The notes: a model not told the origin generated them from the sequence alone. A DNA stretch of 64,000 nt from Porticoccaceae bacterium LTM1 (GCA_030252795.1 CP127080.1:2807501-2871500), one strand, 5' to 3'; shown: positions 40,373 to 52,284, counted from the first letter of the stretch. Numbers and translations are program-made.

Positions 40373-41717
40373 ACCCAAAGTACTGCTGGTGGACGATGAT
40401 CCCAGTATGTTGCAATTGCTGTCATTGCGACTTGGGGCTGCGGGCTACGAATTAATCACCGCTTCCTCCGGTGTCGATGCCCTGCAGACCATGGGCCGGG
40501 AAAATATCGATGCAGTAGTCACCGACCTGCGCATGGAAGAGATGGACGGCCTCGCCCTTTTTGACCGCCTGCACGAGCGCTGGCCTACTGTGCCAGTTAT
40601 TATGCTCACCGCCCACGGCACCATTCGCGAGGCGGTCACTGCCACTCAAAAAGGATTGTTTGCATTTCTCACCAAACCGGTGGACAAGGAAGAGCTTCTC
40701 AGCACACTGGAAAATGCTCTCAGCATCAGCCCGCAACAACCTCAACAACCGGAAGCTGCACTGCCGATCCTGACCCGCAGCGCAAAAATGTACAGCCTGC
40801 TGGAGCAGGCAAAACTGTTTTCCGAAAGCGACGTCAATATTTTGATTAACGGCGAAAGCGGTACCGGTAAAGAGCTACTGGCCACCACCATCCACCAGCA
40901 GAGCTCTCGCTCCGACCAGCCGTTTATTGCCATCAACTGCAGTGCCATCCCCCACGATCTATTGGAGTCCGAGCTGTTTGGTCACGTAAAAGGCGCTTTT
41001 ACCGGTGCCAGCCAAAACCGTGAGGGTCTTTTTGTTACTGCTAACGGCGGCACCATTTTGCTGGATGAAATTGGCGATATGCCGCTGTCCCTGCAGGTAA
41101 AACTGTTACGGGTGCTGCAGGAAAAAACCGTGCGCCCGGTGGGCGGCAGCAGCGACCGGAAAATTGATGTGCGGGTTTTGTCGGCAACTCACTTTGACCT
41201 TGAGGCCGCCATTGATAGCGGCGAGTTTCGCAGCGACCTTTACTATCGATTAAATGTGGTTAATTTGAAATTGCCGGCACTGCGCGAGCGCCCGGAAGAT
41301 ATTCCGCTGTTGGCCAACCACTTTTTAACCGCGATTGCCGAACGTACCAACAAACCCGCCAAAACCCTGTCGCCGGAGGCGGTAGCGCTTTTGATCAGCT
41401 ACCACTGGCCGGGCAATATTCGCGAGCTGGAAAATATTATGGAGCGGGTATTTGCGCTCTCCACCACACCAGTGATTTCCGCGGTGCAGGCCGAGCACGC
41501 GCTGCCCGGCCACCGCGGCATTCAGATCGACACCCTCAAAAATGCCAAACAACAATTTGAGAGGGAGTACATTGTTCAGCTGCTCACCGCCACCGACGGC
41601 CAGGTTTCCCTGGCCGCAGAAATTGCCGGGCGCAATCGCTCGGATTTTCACAAGCTGATCAAGCGTCACGGCATTCATGTCAATATTTATCGAAAATCTG
41701 ACACAGAAGATGACTAA
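40362..41717 (+). CDS. glrR: Sigma-54-dependent response regulator (GlrR/QseF-like)
   Basis: The 451-residue protein has a receiver domain (LLVDDDPSM, phospho-acceptor Asp in VVTDLRMEEMDG, Lys in FLTKPVDKEE) and an AAA+ domain (Walker A GESGTGKE, sigma-54 contact GAFTGA, LLDEIGDMPL). A C-terminal Fis-type helix-turn-helix (ATDGQVSLAAEIAGRNRSDFHKL) completes it. It should activate sigma-54 promoters when phosphorylated by the upstream kinase. GGAGG supports the ATG at 40362, nine codons inside the longest frame. No -24/-12 target promoter was identified in the window. Confidence 0.9.
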   Translation: MNSKPKVLLVDDDPSMLQLLSLRLGAAGYELITASSGVDALQTMGRENIDAVVTDLRMEEMDGLALFDRLHERWPTVPVIMLTAHGTIREAVTATQKGLFAFLTKPVDKEELLSTLENALSISPQQPQQPEAALPILTRSAKMYSLLEQAKLFSESDVNILINGESGTGKELLATTIHQQSSRSDQPFIAINCSAIPHDLLESELFGHVKGAFTGASQNREGLFVTANGGTILLDEIGDMPLSLQVKLLRVLQEKTVRPVGGSSDRKIDVRVLSATHFDLEAAIDSGEFRSDLYYRLNVVNLKLPALRERPEDIPLLANHFLTAIAERTNKPAKTLSPEAVALLISYHWPGNIRELENIMERVFALSTTPVISAVQAEHALPGHRGIQIDTLKNAKQQFEREYIVQLLTATDGQVSLAAEIAGRNRSDFHKLIKRHGIHVNIYRKSDTEDD

Positions 41718-41979
41718 TTGACAGGCACTCTCGCGGCAATTCATGATTTGACTTTCGACCAGCGTCAACTTGGTAATTATTGTCTCGAGTATTACCCCGG
41801 AATGTGGTGCGGTACAGTGCGCCAATAAATTCAATACGGAGATTGCCTAACCATTGATTCATCCCTAGAAAGAAAACTTAGCTAAAAATATAAAATCGAA
41901 AGTGTGTCAAATGCAAAAACCTGACACCATTGCCCTTACATTGCACTTATGCCCACTTCATTAAGTTGAGAATGCAATC

Positions 41980-42285
41980 TTAAATACACTCACCATAAAC
42001 CAAGTAATCAACATTTTCTGTTCGTAACGTATTAATAACCTTATATCCATTTGGACATACCCCCTGACGACCCAACTCCTTTTCCATCAAAAGTACAACA
42101 ACCTCCCATTCACTTATCCCCCTACGCCTAACTTCCTCAACTAAGCGATGATAACCGAGGTAATATTCAAACCCAGGAGCTCCCTTGTAAATACGCGCCT
42201 TTAAAGTCGATTCTTGCCTCTCCACCAAAGCACAACCAGTCATCATCATCGAAACAACAAAAAAAACAGCGAGTCTACATTTCAT
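41980..42285 (-). CDS. Small lipoprotein of unknown function
   Basis: The precursor has 101 residues with lipobox MMTGC (Cys 18). The mature part is charged and helical (YHRLVEEVRRRGISEWEVVVLLMEKEL is its core region) and ends with two cysteines in GVCPNGY and VYGECI that could form a disulfide. No family is recognised. It stands alone between glrR and the AAA ATPase, in an AT-richer patch than the flanking genes. The preceding gap 41718-41979 shows no gene. Confidence 0.65.
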   Translation of the reverse strand: MKCRLAVFFVVSMMMTGCALVERQESTLKARIYKGAPGFEYYLGYHRLVEEVRRRGISEWEVVVLLMEKELGRQGVCPNGYKVINTLRTENVDYLVYGECI

Positions 42286-42535
42286 AAAATCAACCTAGAA
42301 ATTATTGGCTCATCCACTCAATCATGCCTTCTGTTCACTCTCAATATTGAGAGAAATGGCTGAGTAGCCATCATTGCTCCAGTCGTACACACACCTGCCC
42401 GATCCATTCCCAGACGAGGTAAAAAAGGCATCAGGTGGAAACAAAAAACAAAGACACCCCAAAATCACCCAAATTCTTCAACGTGCGATTAGGAGGCCAC
42501 CACAGTTCACAATATCTGCGTGGTCATGAAGTCGA
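42286..42535. other. Intergenic region with palindromes
   Basis: No gene is supported in this stretch. It contains a perfect 16-base palindrome CTCTCAATATTGAGAG at 42338-42353 and directly after it a small hairpin ATGGCT-GAGT-AGCCAT at 42356-42371. Either may serve the promoter of the small lipoprotein (minus strand). Confidence 0.4.
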
Positions 42536-44017
42536 TTAATTCACCGACACCACCCCTCTCTCCGTGGCCCAGGCCCTCAGTGCCGCAATGCGTTCCGCCA
42601 TCACCTGTGACAGCGGCGCGGTGCTGTACAGCTCCTGCAGAATTATCTCTGTGTCTACCTCTTTTCCACTGGCCTTGGCAGTGTAAATCGACGCGACAAT
42701 GGCCTGCTCGATTTCCGCACCGGAGTAACCCTCGCTCGCCTCCACCAACGGGCCGAGTTGAAATTTCTGCACATCCAGTTCGCGCTTGCCCAGATGTATG
42801 GAGAATATTTCCAGGCGCACTTCCGAATCCGGCAGGTCGACAAAGAACAGTTCATCAAAGCGCCCCTTGCGCACCAACTCCGGCGGCAGTTTGGAGATGT
42901 CATTGGCGGTAGCCACCATAAACACCGGCTTTTCCCGCTCCGCCATCCAGGTCAACAGCGTGCCCAAAACTCGTTGTGACAAGCCACCATCGCTGCTGTC
43001 GGTACCGAGGCCTTTTTCAATTTCATCGATCCACAACACACAGGGCGACATACGATCCGCCAACGCCAGCGATTCGCGCAGATTGCGCTCGGTCTCGCCG
43101 TGGTATTTGTTGTAGAGGGCCGCCATATCGAGGCGCAACAGCGGCACACCCCACACGCCTGCCACCGCCTTAGCCGCAAGGCTTTTGCCGCCGCCCTGCA
43201 CACCGGTAAGTAAAATGCCTTTGGGACGATCCTTGGCACTCTCTTCGGCAAATGCGGTAGAGCGTTTTTCGAGCCAGGATTTCAGCGCCGCCATACCGGC
43301 AACACTGCTGAATCGCTCGGTGCCAAATTCAAAACTGAGCACCCCTTCCATATCCATAAGCTGGAATTTAGCGCGGTTGACCTCCGGCAGGTCGGAGTCG
43401 TTGATAGCACCGTCATCGACAATGGCACCGCGTACCAGTCGACGCACTTCGGCGTGAGTCAAACCACGCAGATTGGAAACCAGTTTTTGCAGGGTATCGT
43501 TATCGGTTTTAACCTTGCGGCCATCGTTGCGGCGCGACCAGTTTTTCGCCTCTTCCCGCACCAGTGTCATGATCTGCTCATCGCTGGGCAGGCTCATGCT
43601 AAAGCGCGCCGACAGCCGCGATAGTTCCGGCGGCAAGTGCCAGGAGTAGCTGAGCAGAATCACCGCCGTGTTGGTGTGCTGATGCTTGAGGGCAAAGTCT
43701 TTCAGCAGCCGCACCAGCTTAGGCTGGTCGGTCAGCCAGGGGTGAAAATCACACAGACAGTAAATCCCGGGTTCGGATGTGGACTTCAAATATTCCAGCA
43801 ACGCCTCCGGCTCGGCGTAACGACCGCTCTGCTCAATGGACAAACCAAAACTGCCATTGCGCAGCCCGTCGGTAACTGTCCAGCTGAACAGGGGTATTTG
43901 CTGACGTCTGGCCACTCTTTGCAACAGCCCCAGTGCCTGCTGCTCGTCGTGGCTTTCCAGTACCACAATCGGCACATGGGCGTCGATCACCAGGCTCAGG
44001 TCATGAGCGTCCTGCAT
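42536..44017 (-). CDS. Ycf46-like AAA ATPase
   Basis: This cytoplasmic protein of 493 residues has an N-terminal, degenerate ATPase-like domain (IDAHVPIVVLESHDEQQAL, FHPWLTDQPKLVRLLKDFA) and a C-terminal AAA module. Walker A is GVQGGGKSLAAK, Walker B CVLWIDEIEKG, sensor/arginine finger region VFMVATANDISKLPPELVRKGRFDE. The layout matches the Ycf46 family of cyanobacteria, chloroplasts and some proteobacteria, whose role is poorly known. It is a single gene, divergent from the thiamine operon; the TPP riboswitch lies in the shared upstream region but faces the other way. Confidence 0.85.
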   Translation of the reverse strand: MQDAHDLSLVIDAHVPIVVLESHDEQQALGLLQRVARRQQIPLFSWTVTDGLRNGSFGLSIEQSGRYAEPEALLEYLKSTSEPGIYCLCDFHPWLTDQPKLVRLLKDFALKHQHTNTAVILLSYSWHLPPELSRLSARFSMSLPSDEQIMTLVREEAKNWSRRNDGRKVKTDNDTLQKLVSNLRGLTHAEVRRLVRGAIVDDGAINDSDLPEVNRAKFQLMDMEGVLSFEFGTERFSSVAGMAALKSWLEKRSTAFAEESAKDRPKGILLTGVQGGGKSLAAKAVAGVWGVPLLRLDMAALYNKYHGETERNLRESLALADRMSPCVLWIDEIEKGLGTDSSDGGLSQRVLGTLLTWMAEREKPVFMVATANDISKLPPELVRKGRFDELFFVDLPDSEVRLEIFSIHLGKRELDVQKFQLGPLVEASEGYSGAEIEQAIVASIYTAKASGKEVDTEIILQELYSTAPLSQVMAERIAALRAWATERGVVSVN

Positions 44018-44113
44018 AACTAACTCCTCTTATCGTTATGGCAGTGATTCTATTGCGCCCGGCGCCGAGAACCAATAGACTCGCTGCCATTGAACTTGTC
44101 GGAGTGCTCAAAT

Positions 44114-44192
44114 TTCCCTGCGGGGATGGCGAGCTGAGACCGTATACGGGATCCGTCGAACCTGATCAGGCCAGTACCTGCGTAGGGAACAA
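44114..44192 (+). promoter_or_regulatory. TPP riboswitch (THI box)
   Basis: The conserved core is clear: CGGGGATGGC, then the CTGAGA element, then ACCTGATC and the 3' element GTACCTGCGTAGGGAAC. The closing stem P1 pairs TTCCCT (44114-44119) with AGGGAA (44184-44189). It precedes thiC by about 107 bases, so thiamine pyrophosphate should switch off the whole thiC-O-G-S-DE operon, probably by hiding the ribosome site or by termination. Confidence 0.96.
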
Positions 44193-44199
44193 GTGATGA

Positions 44200-46245
<2,046 letters not shown>

Positions 46246-46251
46246 CCCGAC

Positions 46252-46330
46252 ACTGTCATCTTGAGCGCAGCGAAAGATCTCACACGATTTCCCCAAGAGA
46301 TCTTTCGCCGCTTCGCGACTCAGGATGACA
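46252..46330. repeat. Palindromic intergenic repeat, family B, full copy
   Basis: The left end TGTCATCTTGAGCGCAGCGA and the right end CGCTTCGCGACTCAGGATGA form a long palindrome with AGATCTTTCG / CGAAAGATCT in the centre. This type of TGTCATCCTGAGCG repeat is found in many bacteria. It separates thiC and thiO. Two half copies occur near hemB and rsuA. Confidence 0.8.
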
Positions 46331-46351
46331 AGGACGAAATTGGAATCAACT

Positions 46352-47467
46352 ATGAACATCGGAATCGCCGGCGCTGGCATTATCGGCCGATTAATGGCCT
46401 GGCAACTGCTGGAGCGCGGTCACCGCGTCACCTTGTTTGATCGCGAACCTATCGATGGCAAGGCAACCTGCAGCTTTACCGCCGCCGGTATGCTTACCCC
46501 TTTCAGCGAGGGCGAAACCGCCGAGCCGTTGGTTATTGAGCTGGGCCAGCGCTCGCTGCAGTTGTGGCCAGGACTGATCGATCAGCTCGGCAGCAACGTG
46601 CACTTTCACAATCACGGCACCCTGGTCGTGGCACACGCTCAGGATCGCGGCGACTACCAGCGTTTTAACAACGCAGTCAGAAGCCGCATGGCACTGAGTG
46701 AAGAGCAGTTCCCATTGCTGGATCGCTCCGAACTGGCGGAGCTCGAACCAGAGCTGGCAGACCGCTTTGGCCACGCCAGTTACCTGCCGAACGAAAGCTG
46801 GCTGTGCAGCCACTGCACTATGCAGGCCCTGGCAGACAGGCTGCTAAATGGTGGAGTTGACTGGCACGCCAACACTGATGTGGTGTCTGTTACTCCTGGC
46901 CGCATTACCACCAAAGGGCGAATGAAGGATCATCATCACGTTTTCGACCTGGCCATCGACTGCCGCGGCCTGGGCGCCAAAGAGAGTCTGCCGCTGCGCG
47001 GTGTACGCGGCGAATTGCTGTGGATTGATGCGCCCGATGTAAACATCACCCGCCTGGTGCGGTTAATGCACCCGCGCTACCGGCTTTACGTGGTGCCGCG
47101 CAAAGGCAACCTCTACCTGATCGGTGCCACCCAAATCGAGAGCGAGGACTACAGCGAGATCTCGGTGCGCTCCTCATTGGAACTGCTTTCTGCCGCCTAC
47201 AGTGTTCACCCGGGGTTTGCTGAGGGGCGAGTGGTGAAGTCCGCCGTTCATTGTCGGCCAGCACTGCCAGATAACCTGCCACGCATTGAGCGAGGTGATG
47301 GCCTGATTCGTGTTAACGGCTTGTTCCGGCACGGCTACCTGATCAGCCCGGCGCTAACCCAAACGGTACTGGAGCTGATCGACAATCCTGCGAATCAGCA
47401 CGACGGATTGGTGTTCCCGCTGTCCGACACCGCACCAATACTGCAACCCACTTCAACTGAGAGCTGA
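46352..47467 (+). CDS. thiO: FAD-dependent glycine oxidase of thiamine synthesis
   Basis: It oxidises glycine to the imine that ThiG uses to build the thiazole. It has 371 residues with an N-terminal FAD-binding motif NIGIAGAGIIGRLMAWQLLERGH, DREPIDGKATCSFTAAGML, IDCRGLGA, and a C-terminal GLIRVNGLFRHGYLISPALT. I start at the ATG at 46352; the codons before it come from the family B repeat. Use of ThiO, not the tyrosine lyase ThiH, fits an aerobic organism. Confidence 0.92.
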   Translation: MNIGIAGAGIIGRLMAWQLLERGHRVTLFDREPIDGKATCSFTAAGMLTPFSEGETAEPLVIELGQRSLQLWPGLIDQLGSNVHFHNHGTLVVAHAQDRGDYQRFNNAVRSRMALSEEQFPLLDRSELAELEPELADRFGHASYLPNESWLCSHCTMQALADRLLNGGVDWHANTDVVSVTPGRITTKGRMKDHHHVFDLAIDCRGLGAKESLPLRGVRGELLWIDAPDVNITRLVRLMHPRYRLYVVPRKGNLYLIGATQIESEDYSEISVRSSLELLSAAYSVHPGFAEGRVVKSAVHCRPALPDNLPRIERGDGLIRVNGLFRHGYLISPALTQTVLELIDNPANQHDGLVFPLSDTAPILQPTSTES

Positions 47468-47470
47468 GCC

Positions 47471-48250
47471 ATGTGGCAACTAGGCAATCGACAACTCAAC
47501 AGCCGCCTGCTGATCGGCAGCGCGCTCTACCCGTCGCCGGCAATTATGTGCGACGCCATTCGCCAGTCTGGCAGTGAAGTCGTCACCGTATCTCTGCGCC
47601 GCCAAAATCCCCTGCAGGGTGGCGGCAATGATTTCTGGCAGCAGATCAAGGAGCTGGGCCTGCACATTCTTCCCAATACTGCCGGCTGTCACAGCGCCAA
47701 GGAAGCGATCACCACCGCACTGATGGCCCGCGAACTGTTTGATACCAACTGGATCAAGCTGGAAGTGATCGGCGACGACTACAACCTGCAACCCGATCCG
47801 TTTGCCCTGCTCGACGCGACCCGCGAACTCATCAATCAGGGCTTTGAAGTGTTTCCTTACTGCACCGACGACCTGGTGCTGTGCCAAAAACTGGTGGAGC
47901 TGGGCTGTAACATTTTGATGCCCTGGGGCGCGCCAATTGGCACCGGGCAGGGCTTGATCAACCCGTTTGCCCTGAAAACCCTGCGCCAACGCCTGCCTGA
48001 TACCACCCTGATTGTCGATGCCGGCATTGGCCTGCCCTCTCACGCCGCACAAGCAATGGAGCTGGGTTTCGATGGCGTGCTGCTCAACAGCGCCGTCGCC
48101 CTGGCCCAGGATCCGGTGCGGATGGCGGAAGCCTTTGGTCAGGCAGTGACTGCCGGGCGCAGTGCCTACAAGGCTGGCGCCATGCCCGCGCGAGACATTG
48201 CCGCACCAAGCTCCCCGGTGGTCGGCCAGCCGTTCTGGCACCACAACTGA
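47471..48250 (+). CDS. thiG: Thiazole synthase
   Basis: This TIM-barrel enzyme of 259 residues joins the glycine imine, 1-deoxyxylulose 5-phosphate and sulfur from ThiS. It has [17 protein letters not shown], the catalytic lysine in [18 protein letters not shown] (near residue 100), [16 protein letters not shown] and [28 protein letters not shown]. It starts four bases after the thiO stop. The ThiG-before-ThiS order is less usual than thiS-thiG. Confidence 0.95.
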   Translation: MWQLGNRQLNSRLLIGSALYPSPAIMCDAIRQSGSEVVTVSLRRQNPLQGGGNDFWQQIKELGLHILPNTAGCHSAKEAITTALMARELFDTNWIKLEVIGDDYNLQPDPFALLDATRELINQGFEVFPYCTDDLVLCQKLVELGCNILMPWGAPIGTGQGLINPFALKTLRQRLPDTTLIVDAGIGLPSHAAQAMELGFDGVLLNSAVALAQDPVRMAEAFGQAVTAGRSAYKAGAMPARDIAAPSSPVVGQPFWHHN

Positions 48251-48276
48251 TCAACATACAAAACTCAGGACTAGCG

Positions 48277-48474
48277 ATGAAAATCTCCATCAACGGCGAA
48301 CCCCATCAATTTGAACCCGACACCGGTTTACTCGAAGCGCTGAGCCAATACGGCGCCAGCGAACCTTTTGTTGTGGCGGTTAATACCGAATTCGTCCCCA
48401 AGCCTGGTTACCCGGAAGTGGTACTTAATGACGGCGACCAAATCGATGTCGTTCAGCCAATTCAGGGGGGCTGA
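48277..48474 (+). CDS. thiS: Sulfur carrier protein ThiS
   Basis: This ubiquitin-like protein of 65 residues ends in the required Gly-Gly ([10 protein letters not shown]), where the thiocarboxylate forms. It begins [20 protein letters not shown]. No thiF adenylyltransferase is in the window, so activation must come from a gene elsewhere. The thiDE gene starts two bases after its stop. Confidence 0.95.
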   Translation: MKISINGEPHQFEPDTGLLEALSQYGASEPFVVAVNTEFVPKPGYPEVVLNDGDQIDVVQPIQGG

Positions 48475-48476
48475 TA

Positions 48477-50006
48477 ATGTCTAAAAAACCCATCGTCTGG
48501 ACCATCGCCGGCTCCGACTCCGGTGGCGGCGCCGGTATTCAAGCCGACCTGCACTGTTTTCAAATGCTCGGCGTTCAGGGGTGCTCGGTGATTACAGCAT
48601 TGACCGCGCAAAACAGCGTCGGCATTGGCCATATTGAGCCAGTTTCCCTTGAATCACTCTGCGCACAAATAGATAGCCTCGCCAACGACCTGCCTCCAGC
48701 AGTGATCAAGATCGGCATGCTGACCAACCCAGAGCAGGTAAAGCTTCTGGCCAGCCACCTGGAACAACTTCGCCAGCAAAACCCTGATCTGAAAGTGGTC
48801 TATGACCCTGTCATGTCCGCCAGCACCGGTTCGGCGCTGACCTGCTCGGCCATCGACAGCGCCATAAAAGAATACTTGTTTGCCCAGCTCGACGTATTGA
48901 CCCCCAACGCTCTGGAAGCCACTCAACTGACTGGTATCGATATTATCGACCATTCCAGCTTGCGACTGGCCGCCGACCGAATTCGGGCAATGGGTGTGAC
49001 CTCGGTAATCATCAAGGGCGGTCACAGTAAATTAGTACCCGGCCACTGCATCGACTACCTGCGCAGTGACCAGTTTGAAAGCGACGCCACCGAAATGGTG
49101 CTCGCCCAACCGCGGCACAACAGCCCTCATAGCCACGGCAGCGGCTGCAGTTACGCCAGCGCTATTGCCTCCGCACTGGCGCTGGACTACTCGCTGGAAG
49201 ACGCAGCAATCATTGCCAACGCCTACGTTTATCGCGGTATAGCCGAAGCAAGCCCAATCGGTGCCGGCCCCGGCCCCGTGGCGCACGGACCTTGGCCCGA
49301 ATCTCCCGATCATTTCCCCAGCGTGGTTTTGCCTGGAACCTCGCTCGCCAACGAGATGAGCTGGCAAAGTGACACCAGTTACCCGCAACAAGGATTTGCA
49401 CAGTGTGAAACTCAACAACTTGGGCTCTATCCCGTGGTAGACAGTTGCGAGTGGCTTGAGCGGCTGTTAAAGCTGGGCGTCAAAACTCTGCAATTACGTG
49501 TCAAAAACCTGCCCGATGACCAACTGCGCCAAGACGTGGCTCGCGCCATCGAACTGGGAAACCAATATCAGGCCAGGCTGTTTATTAATGATTACTGGCA
49601 ACTGGCCATAGAATTGAATGCTTACGGAGTTCACCTCGGCCAGGAAGATATGGAACGCGCCGACTTGCACGCCATCCAGTCGTCGGGGTTGAAACTGGGG
49701 CTGAGCAGCCATGGCTACTTCGAAATGCTGCGCGCGCTGGCAGTGAAACCCAGTTATGTGGCCTGTGGCGCCATCTACCCAACCACCACTAAATCAATGC
49801 CGTCTCGCCCACAAGGACTGACCAAGCTCAAGCGCTACCTGAAGCTGACAGGCAATACCCCGGTAGTAGCAATCGGTGGAATTAACATTGACCGCGCCAC
49901 AGAAGTAGCGGCAACTGGCGTTGGCAGCATCGCAGTTGTAACGGCCATTACAGAAGCCGCCGATTATTCGAAAGCGGTGGCAGAACTCGCTGCCGTTATG
50001 AAGTAA
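48477..50006 (+). CDS. thiDE: Fused HMP/HMP-P kinase and thiamine-phosphate synthase
   Basis: This 509-residue fusion joins two steps. The N-terminal ThiD domain (residues 1 to about 265; [54 protein letters not shown]) phosphorylates HMP-P. The C-terminal ThiE domain (about 310-509; [58 protein letters not shown]) joins it with the thiazole. In ThiE the expected YGPIFPT-type motif reads [10 protein letters not shown], compatible with activity. The gene ends the operon; a large hairpin element follows. Confidence 0.94.
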   Translation: MSKKPIVWTIAGSDSGGGAGIQADLHCFQMLGVQGCSVITALTAQNSVGIGHIEPVSLESLCAQIDSLANDLPPAVIKIGMLTNPEQVKLLASHLEQLRQQNPDLKVVYDPVMSASTGSALTCSAIDSAIKEYLFAQLDVLTPNALEATQLTGIDIIDHSSLRLAADRIRAMGVTSVIIKGGHSKLVPGHCIDYLRSDQFESDATEMVLAQPRHNSPHSHGSGCSYASAIASALALDYSLEDAAIIANAYVYRGIAEASPIGAGPGPVAHGPWPESPDHFPSVVLPGTSLANEMSWQSDTSYPQQGFAQCETQQLGLYPVVDSCEWLERLLKLGVKTLQLRVKNLPDDQLRQDVARAIELGNQYQARLFINDYWQLAIELNAYGVHLGQEDMERADLHAIQSSGLKLGLSSHGYFEMLRALAVKPSYVACGAIYPTTTKSMPSRPQGLTKLKRYLKLTGNTPVVAIGGINIDRATEVAATGVGSIAVVTAITEAADYSKAVAELAAVMK

Positions 50007-50035
50007 GCCCGGAATTACCCACCCAAACTCAAAAA

Positions 50036-50155
50036 TCTGGATTGGGTATGACTGGGCGTGACCGAAGCCAGCAAGGATGCCGGCCTCGAGCCCCCATGGA
50101 TGGGACTCTTCTAAAACAGAGAGGGGCGTGTCATAGCAGTCATACTCAATCCAGA
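50036..50155. repeat. Long inverted-repeat element between thiDE and coq7
   Basis: TCTGGATTGGGTATGACT (50036-50053) and AGTCATACTCAATCCAGA (50138-50155) are inverted copies with one G-T-type mismatch. The 84-base interior contains a GGGCGTG motif next to each arm and the palindromic CCCCCATGGATGGG. It may be the terminator of the thiamine operon or a small non-coding or miniature element. I know no named family for it. Confidence 0.55.
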
Positions 50156-50244
50156 TCCAGCACCAAGCCCCTATTGATAAAGATCATTCAGTAACAAGCT
50201 TTTTTGGCTACAATACCCCTTCGCTCAATCAATCACAGAACAAC

Positions 50245-50889
50245 ATGACCACTCGCAAGCTCAGTTTTTTTGACAAAGTACTGATCGAATTCGATCACGG
50301 CCTTCGCACTATCGCCGCTCGCGCGCCGCAACCACAGCGCCCGTCGCCAGCGGAAGAGTGCCAAAGCAACGAAATGTCAGATCAGGAAATGCGCCATGCG
50401 GCGGGACTGATGCGAGTGAATCACTCCGGTGAGGTATGTGCCCAGGCGCTGTATCGCGGCCAGGCGCTGACCGCCAAACTGCCCGAGGTTCGCCGGGAAA
50501 TGGAGCTGGCCGCTGACGAAGAGATAGACCACCTTGCCTGGTGTGAACAACGCATACACCAACTGGGCAGCCACACCAGCGTGCTCAACCCGCTTTGGTA
50601 CTCACTGTCATTTGGTATTGGCGCCGGTGCCGGACTGATCAGCGACCGACTCAGCCTCGGCTTTGTCGCCGCCACCGAAGATCAGGTCTGCAAACACCTG
50701 GAAAGCCACCTGCAACAACTGCCTGAACAGGACGAGAAAAGTCGCGCTGTTGTGGAACTGATGCTGGAAGATGAAGCCCGCCACTCCCACACCGCGCTGT
50801 CTGCAGGCGGTCTGGCATTCCCACGCGCAGTGAAATCGCTGATGACAGCAATCTCTGCCGCAATGACCACAACCAGCTATCGAATCTAA
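50245..50889 (+). CDS. coq7: Demethoxyubiquinone hydroxylase
   Basis: This di-iron monooxygenase carries out the last ring hydroxylation in aerobic ubiquinone synthesis. It has 214 residues with [19 protein letters not shown] and [19 protein letters not shown] (E-x2-H iron ligands) and the second pair in [14 protein letters not shown]. Length and motifs fit the bacterial Coq7 form. It is a single gene, convergent with the LysR regulator 19 bases away. Confidence 0.96.
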   Translation: MTTRKLSFFDKVLIEFDHGLRTIAARAPQPQRPSPAEECQSNEMSDQEMRHAAGLMRVNHSGEVCAQALYRGQALTAKLPEVRREMELAADEEIDHLAWCEQRIHQLGSHTSVLNPLWYSLSFGIGAGAGLISDRLSLGFVAATEDQVCKHLESHLQQLPEQDEKSRAVVELMLEDEARHSHTALSAGGLAFPRAVKSLMTAISAAMTTTSYRI

Positions 50890-50908
50890 CATTCGGAAGG
50901 CAAGAGAT

Positions 50909-51886
50909 CTAAAAAGTTAATACCTGCTGATCTTCCTCACCTAGCTCTTCCCTCATCTCTTCCACAACCTGCACAATCTTATTAACAAGCCAGCGGTGTA
51001 CTGGTGATGTCGCAGTGCGGTGGTGCTCCACAATACTCAACGGGAAAAATGGCTCTACCTGCAAGCTTTCTGGCAGCGGCTTACGAACGATTTCATAAAA
51101 CTCACTCTGAACATCAAGATCCTGAAGGCTGCCAATCATCAGACAGTCAGTATTGAAAAGGGTATCCAGTGCTGTCATCAACTGAGTAGTTACCAGCACT
51201 TTCTCTCGCGTATAGCCCTGACGCCCCATCCACTGATCAAACAGGGTTGCCGACCTGGAGGATATGCTCTCCGTATTAAGCATGTAGTAGTGCACCCACT
51301 TATAACGGAGCATTTTTTCAATGGTCAGCTCTTCATCAGCCAAAGGGTGACCACGGCGCATCCAGCAAGCCAGGGTGAATCCACCGAGTTGCGTACTATT
51401 AAAATCGCCCGGCAGCTCTTCCTCGCGCTCAATAGCAAAATCCACCGTTCCCTCTTCCAACTCTTGCACATAGGAGGTCAGCTCACTGGTCACGGCAATG
51501 GTCAGGTTAGGCGCCTCCAGCATCATCAACCGCACCAGCCTCGGCACAATCAGTACCGCCAGGAATTCAGGCATAGCCATTCGGATAGTTCCGTTAAAGC
51601 GCATGGGGCTGAACTCTTTATTGCGCACCAGCTCGGCAATGCTGGCCAGTACATCCGGCAGATGCCTTTGCAGCTCCTGAGCCTTGGGCGTCAATACCAA
51701 TCCACGACCACTACGCACTAGCAACTGGTCGCGATACAGGTCGCGCAGCCGCTGCAATGTCTTGCTCATAGCAGGCTGAGTGATAAACAAACGCTCGGCA
51801 GCACGAGTTACATTGCGCTCTTCCAGCAATATCTGCAGGGAGACCAGCAAATTGAGATCAACACGAGAGAGAGTGACCGGATCCAT
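50909..51886 (-). CDS. LysR-family regulator, probable controller of the adjacent micropeptide genes
   Basis: The protein has 325 residues with an N-terminal winged helix-turn-helix (LNLLVSLQILLEERNVTRAAERLFITQPAMSKTLQRLRD is its span, residues 9-47) and a periplasmic-binding-protein-like effector domain. The ligand is not predictable. An ATAACT-N3-AGTTAT box lies only two bases upstream of its ATG, over the position of its own ribosome site, and near-identical boxes precede each of the four small genes transcribed away from it. I infer that it activates those genes and represses itself, the classical LysR arrangement. Confidence 0.9.
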   Translation of the reverse strand: MDPVTLSRVDLNLLVSLQILLEERNVTRAAERLFITQPAMSKTLQRLRDLYRDQLLVRSGRGLVLTPKAQELQRHLPDVLASIAELVRNKEFSPMRFNGTIRMAMPEFLAVLIVPRLVRLMMLEAPNLTIAVTSELTSYVQELEEGTVDFAIEREEELPGDFNSTQLGGFTLACWMRRGHPLADEELTIEKMLRYKWVHYYMLNTESISSRSATLFDQWMGRQGYTREKVLVTTQLMTALDTLFNTDCLMIGSLQDLDVQSEFYEIVRKPLPESLQVEPFFPLSIVEHHRTATSPVHRWLVNKIVQVVEEMREELGEEDQQVLTF

Positions 51887-51888
51887 AA

Positions 51889-51960
51889 ATAACTACCAGT
51901 TATCATTAAAATAAAAACAATACATTTCAATTATGATGAATGGAGCACCATAATTCCACT
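51889..51960 (+). promoter_or_regulatory. LysR-type box and promoter of micropeptide gene 1
   Basis: The box ATAACTACCAGTTAT is at 51889-51903. Fourteen bases on comes the shared CAATACATT motif, then -35 TTTCAA (51925-51930), an 18-base spacer and -10 CATAAT (51949-51954). With a start about seven bases later, the box centre is near -65, the usual LysR recognition position. The box also abuts the lysR start codon. Confidence 0.7.
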
Positions 51961-51995
51961 ATCAAAGTTAATTACTGGCACAGAGGAGCATCAAA

Positions 51996-52085
51996 ATGGT
52001 TATCACCTATTCCATCCTGGTTATCTCTGGCCTGCTAGGCTCTGCGATTGCATACGACGACCTGAAGTCAGCAATCAAAAAGTAA
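51996..52085 (+). CDS. Micropeptide 1 of a four-member tandem family
   Basis: This 29-codon ORF begins MVITYSILVISGLLGSAIAY and ends DDLKSAIKK. A hydrophobic N-terminal two-thirds (a possible single membrane helix) is followed by a short charged tail. GAGGAG lies seven bases before the ATG. Three further genes downstream encode the same core LLGSAIA-x-DDLK with different codons, so selection acts on the protein. No known family is recognised. Possible roles are a small membrane regulator, a type I toxin-like peptide, or the coding part of a dual-function RNA. Confidence 0.82.
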   Translation: MVITYSILVISGLLGSAIAYDDLKSAIKK

Positions 52086-52110
52086 GCAGCCTGATACCGA
52101 TTTCATACTA

Positions 52111-52164
52111 CCCCCCTCCAATCTTGGAATTACTTAGGGAGACAGCAATGTCTCCCATTTTTTT
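52111..52164 (+). terminator. C-rich 3' UTR and terminator of micropeptide gene 1
   Basis: CCCCCCTCC (52111-52119) and the self-complementary TCCAATCTTGGA precede the hairpin GGGAGACA-GCAA-TGTCTCCC (52137-52156), which is followed by ATTTTTTT. The whole segment recurs almost unchanged after gene 3. Confidence 0.9.
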
Positions 52165-52212
52165 GTCCTTAAAAATGTCTTACCAACACTTTATGTCAGA
52201 AAAATTTCCAGA

Positions 52213-52284
52213 ATAACTCCAGGTTATCGATAAAATAATTTCAATACATTAGATTTATTATTAGGGCGACACCATAATTCGCAT
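52213..52284 (+). promoter_or_regulatory. LysR-type box and promoter of micropeptide gene 2
   Basis: The box ATAACTCCAGGTTAT is at 52213-52227. The CAATACATT motif follows after 14 bases and the -10 CATAAT is at 52273-52278. Box-to-promoter distance is identical to gene 1. Confidence 0.68.
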
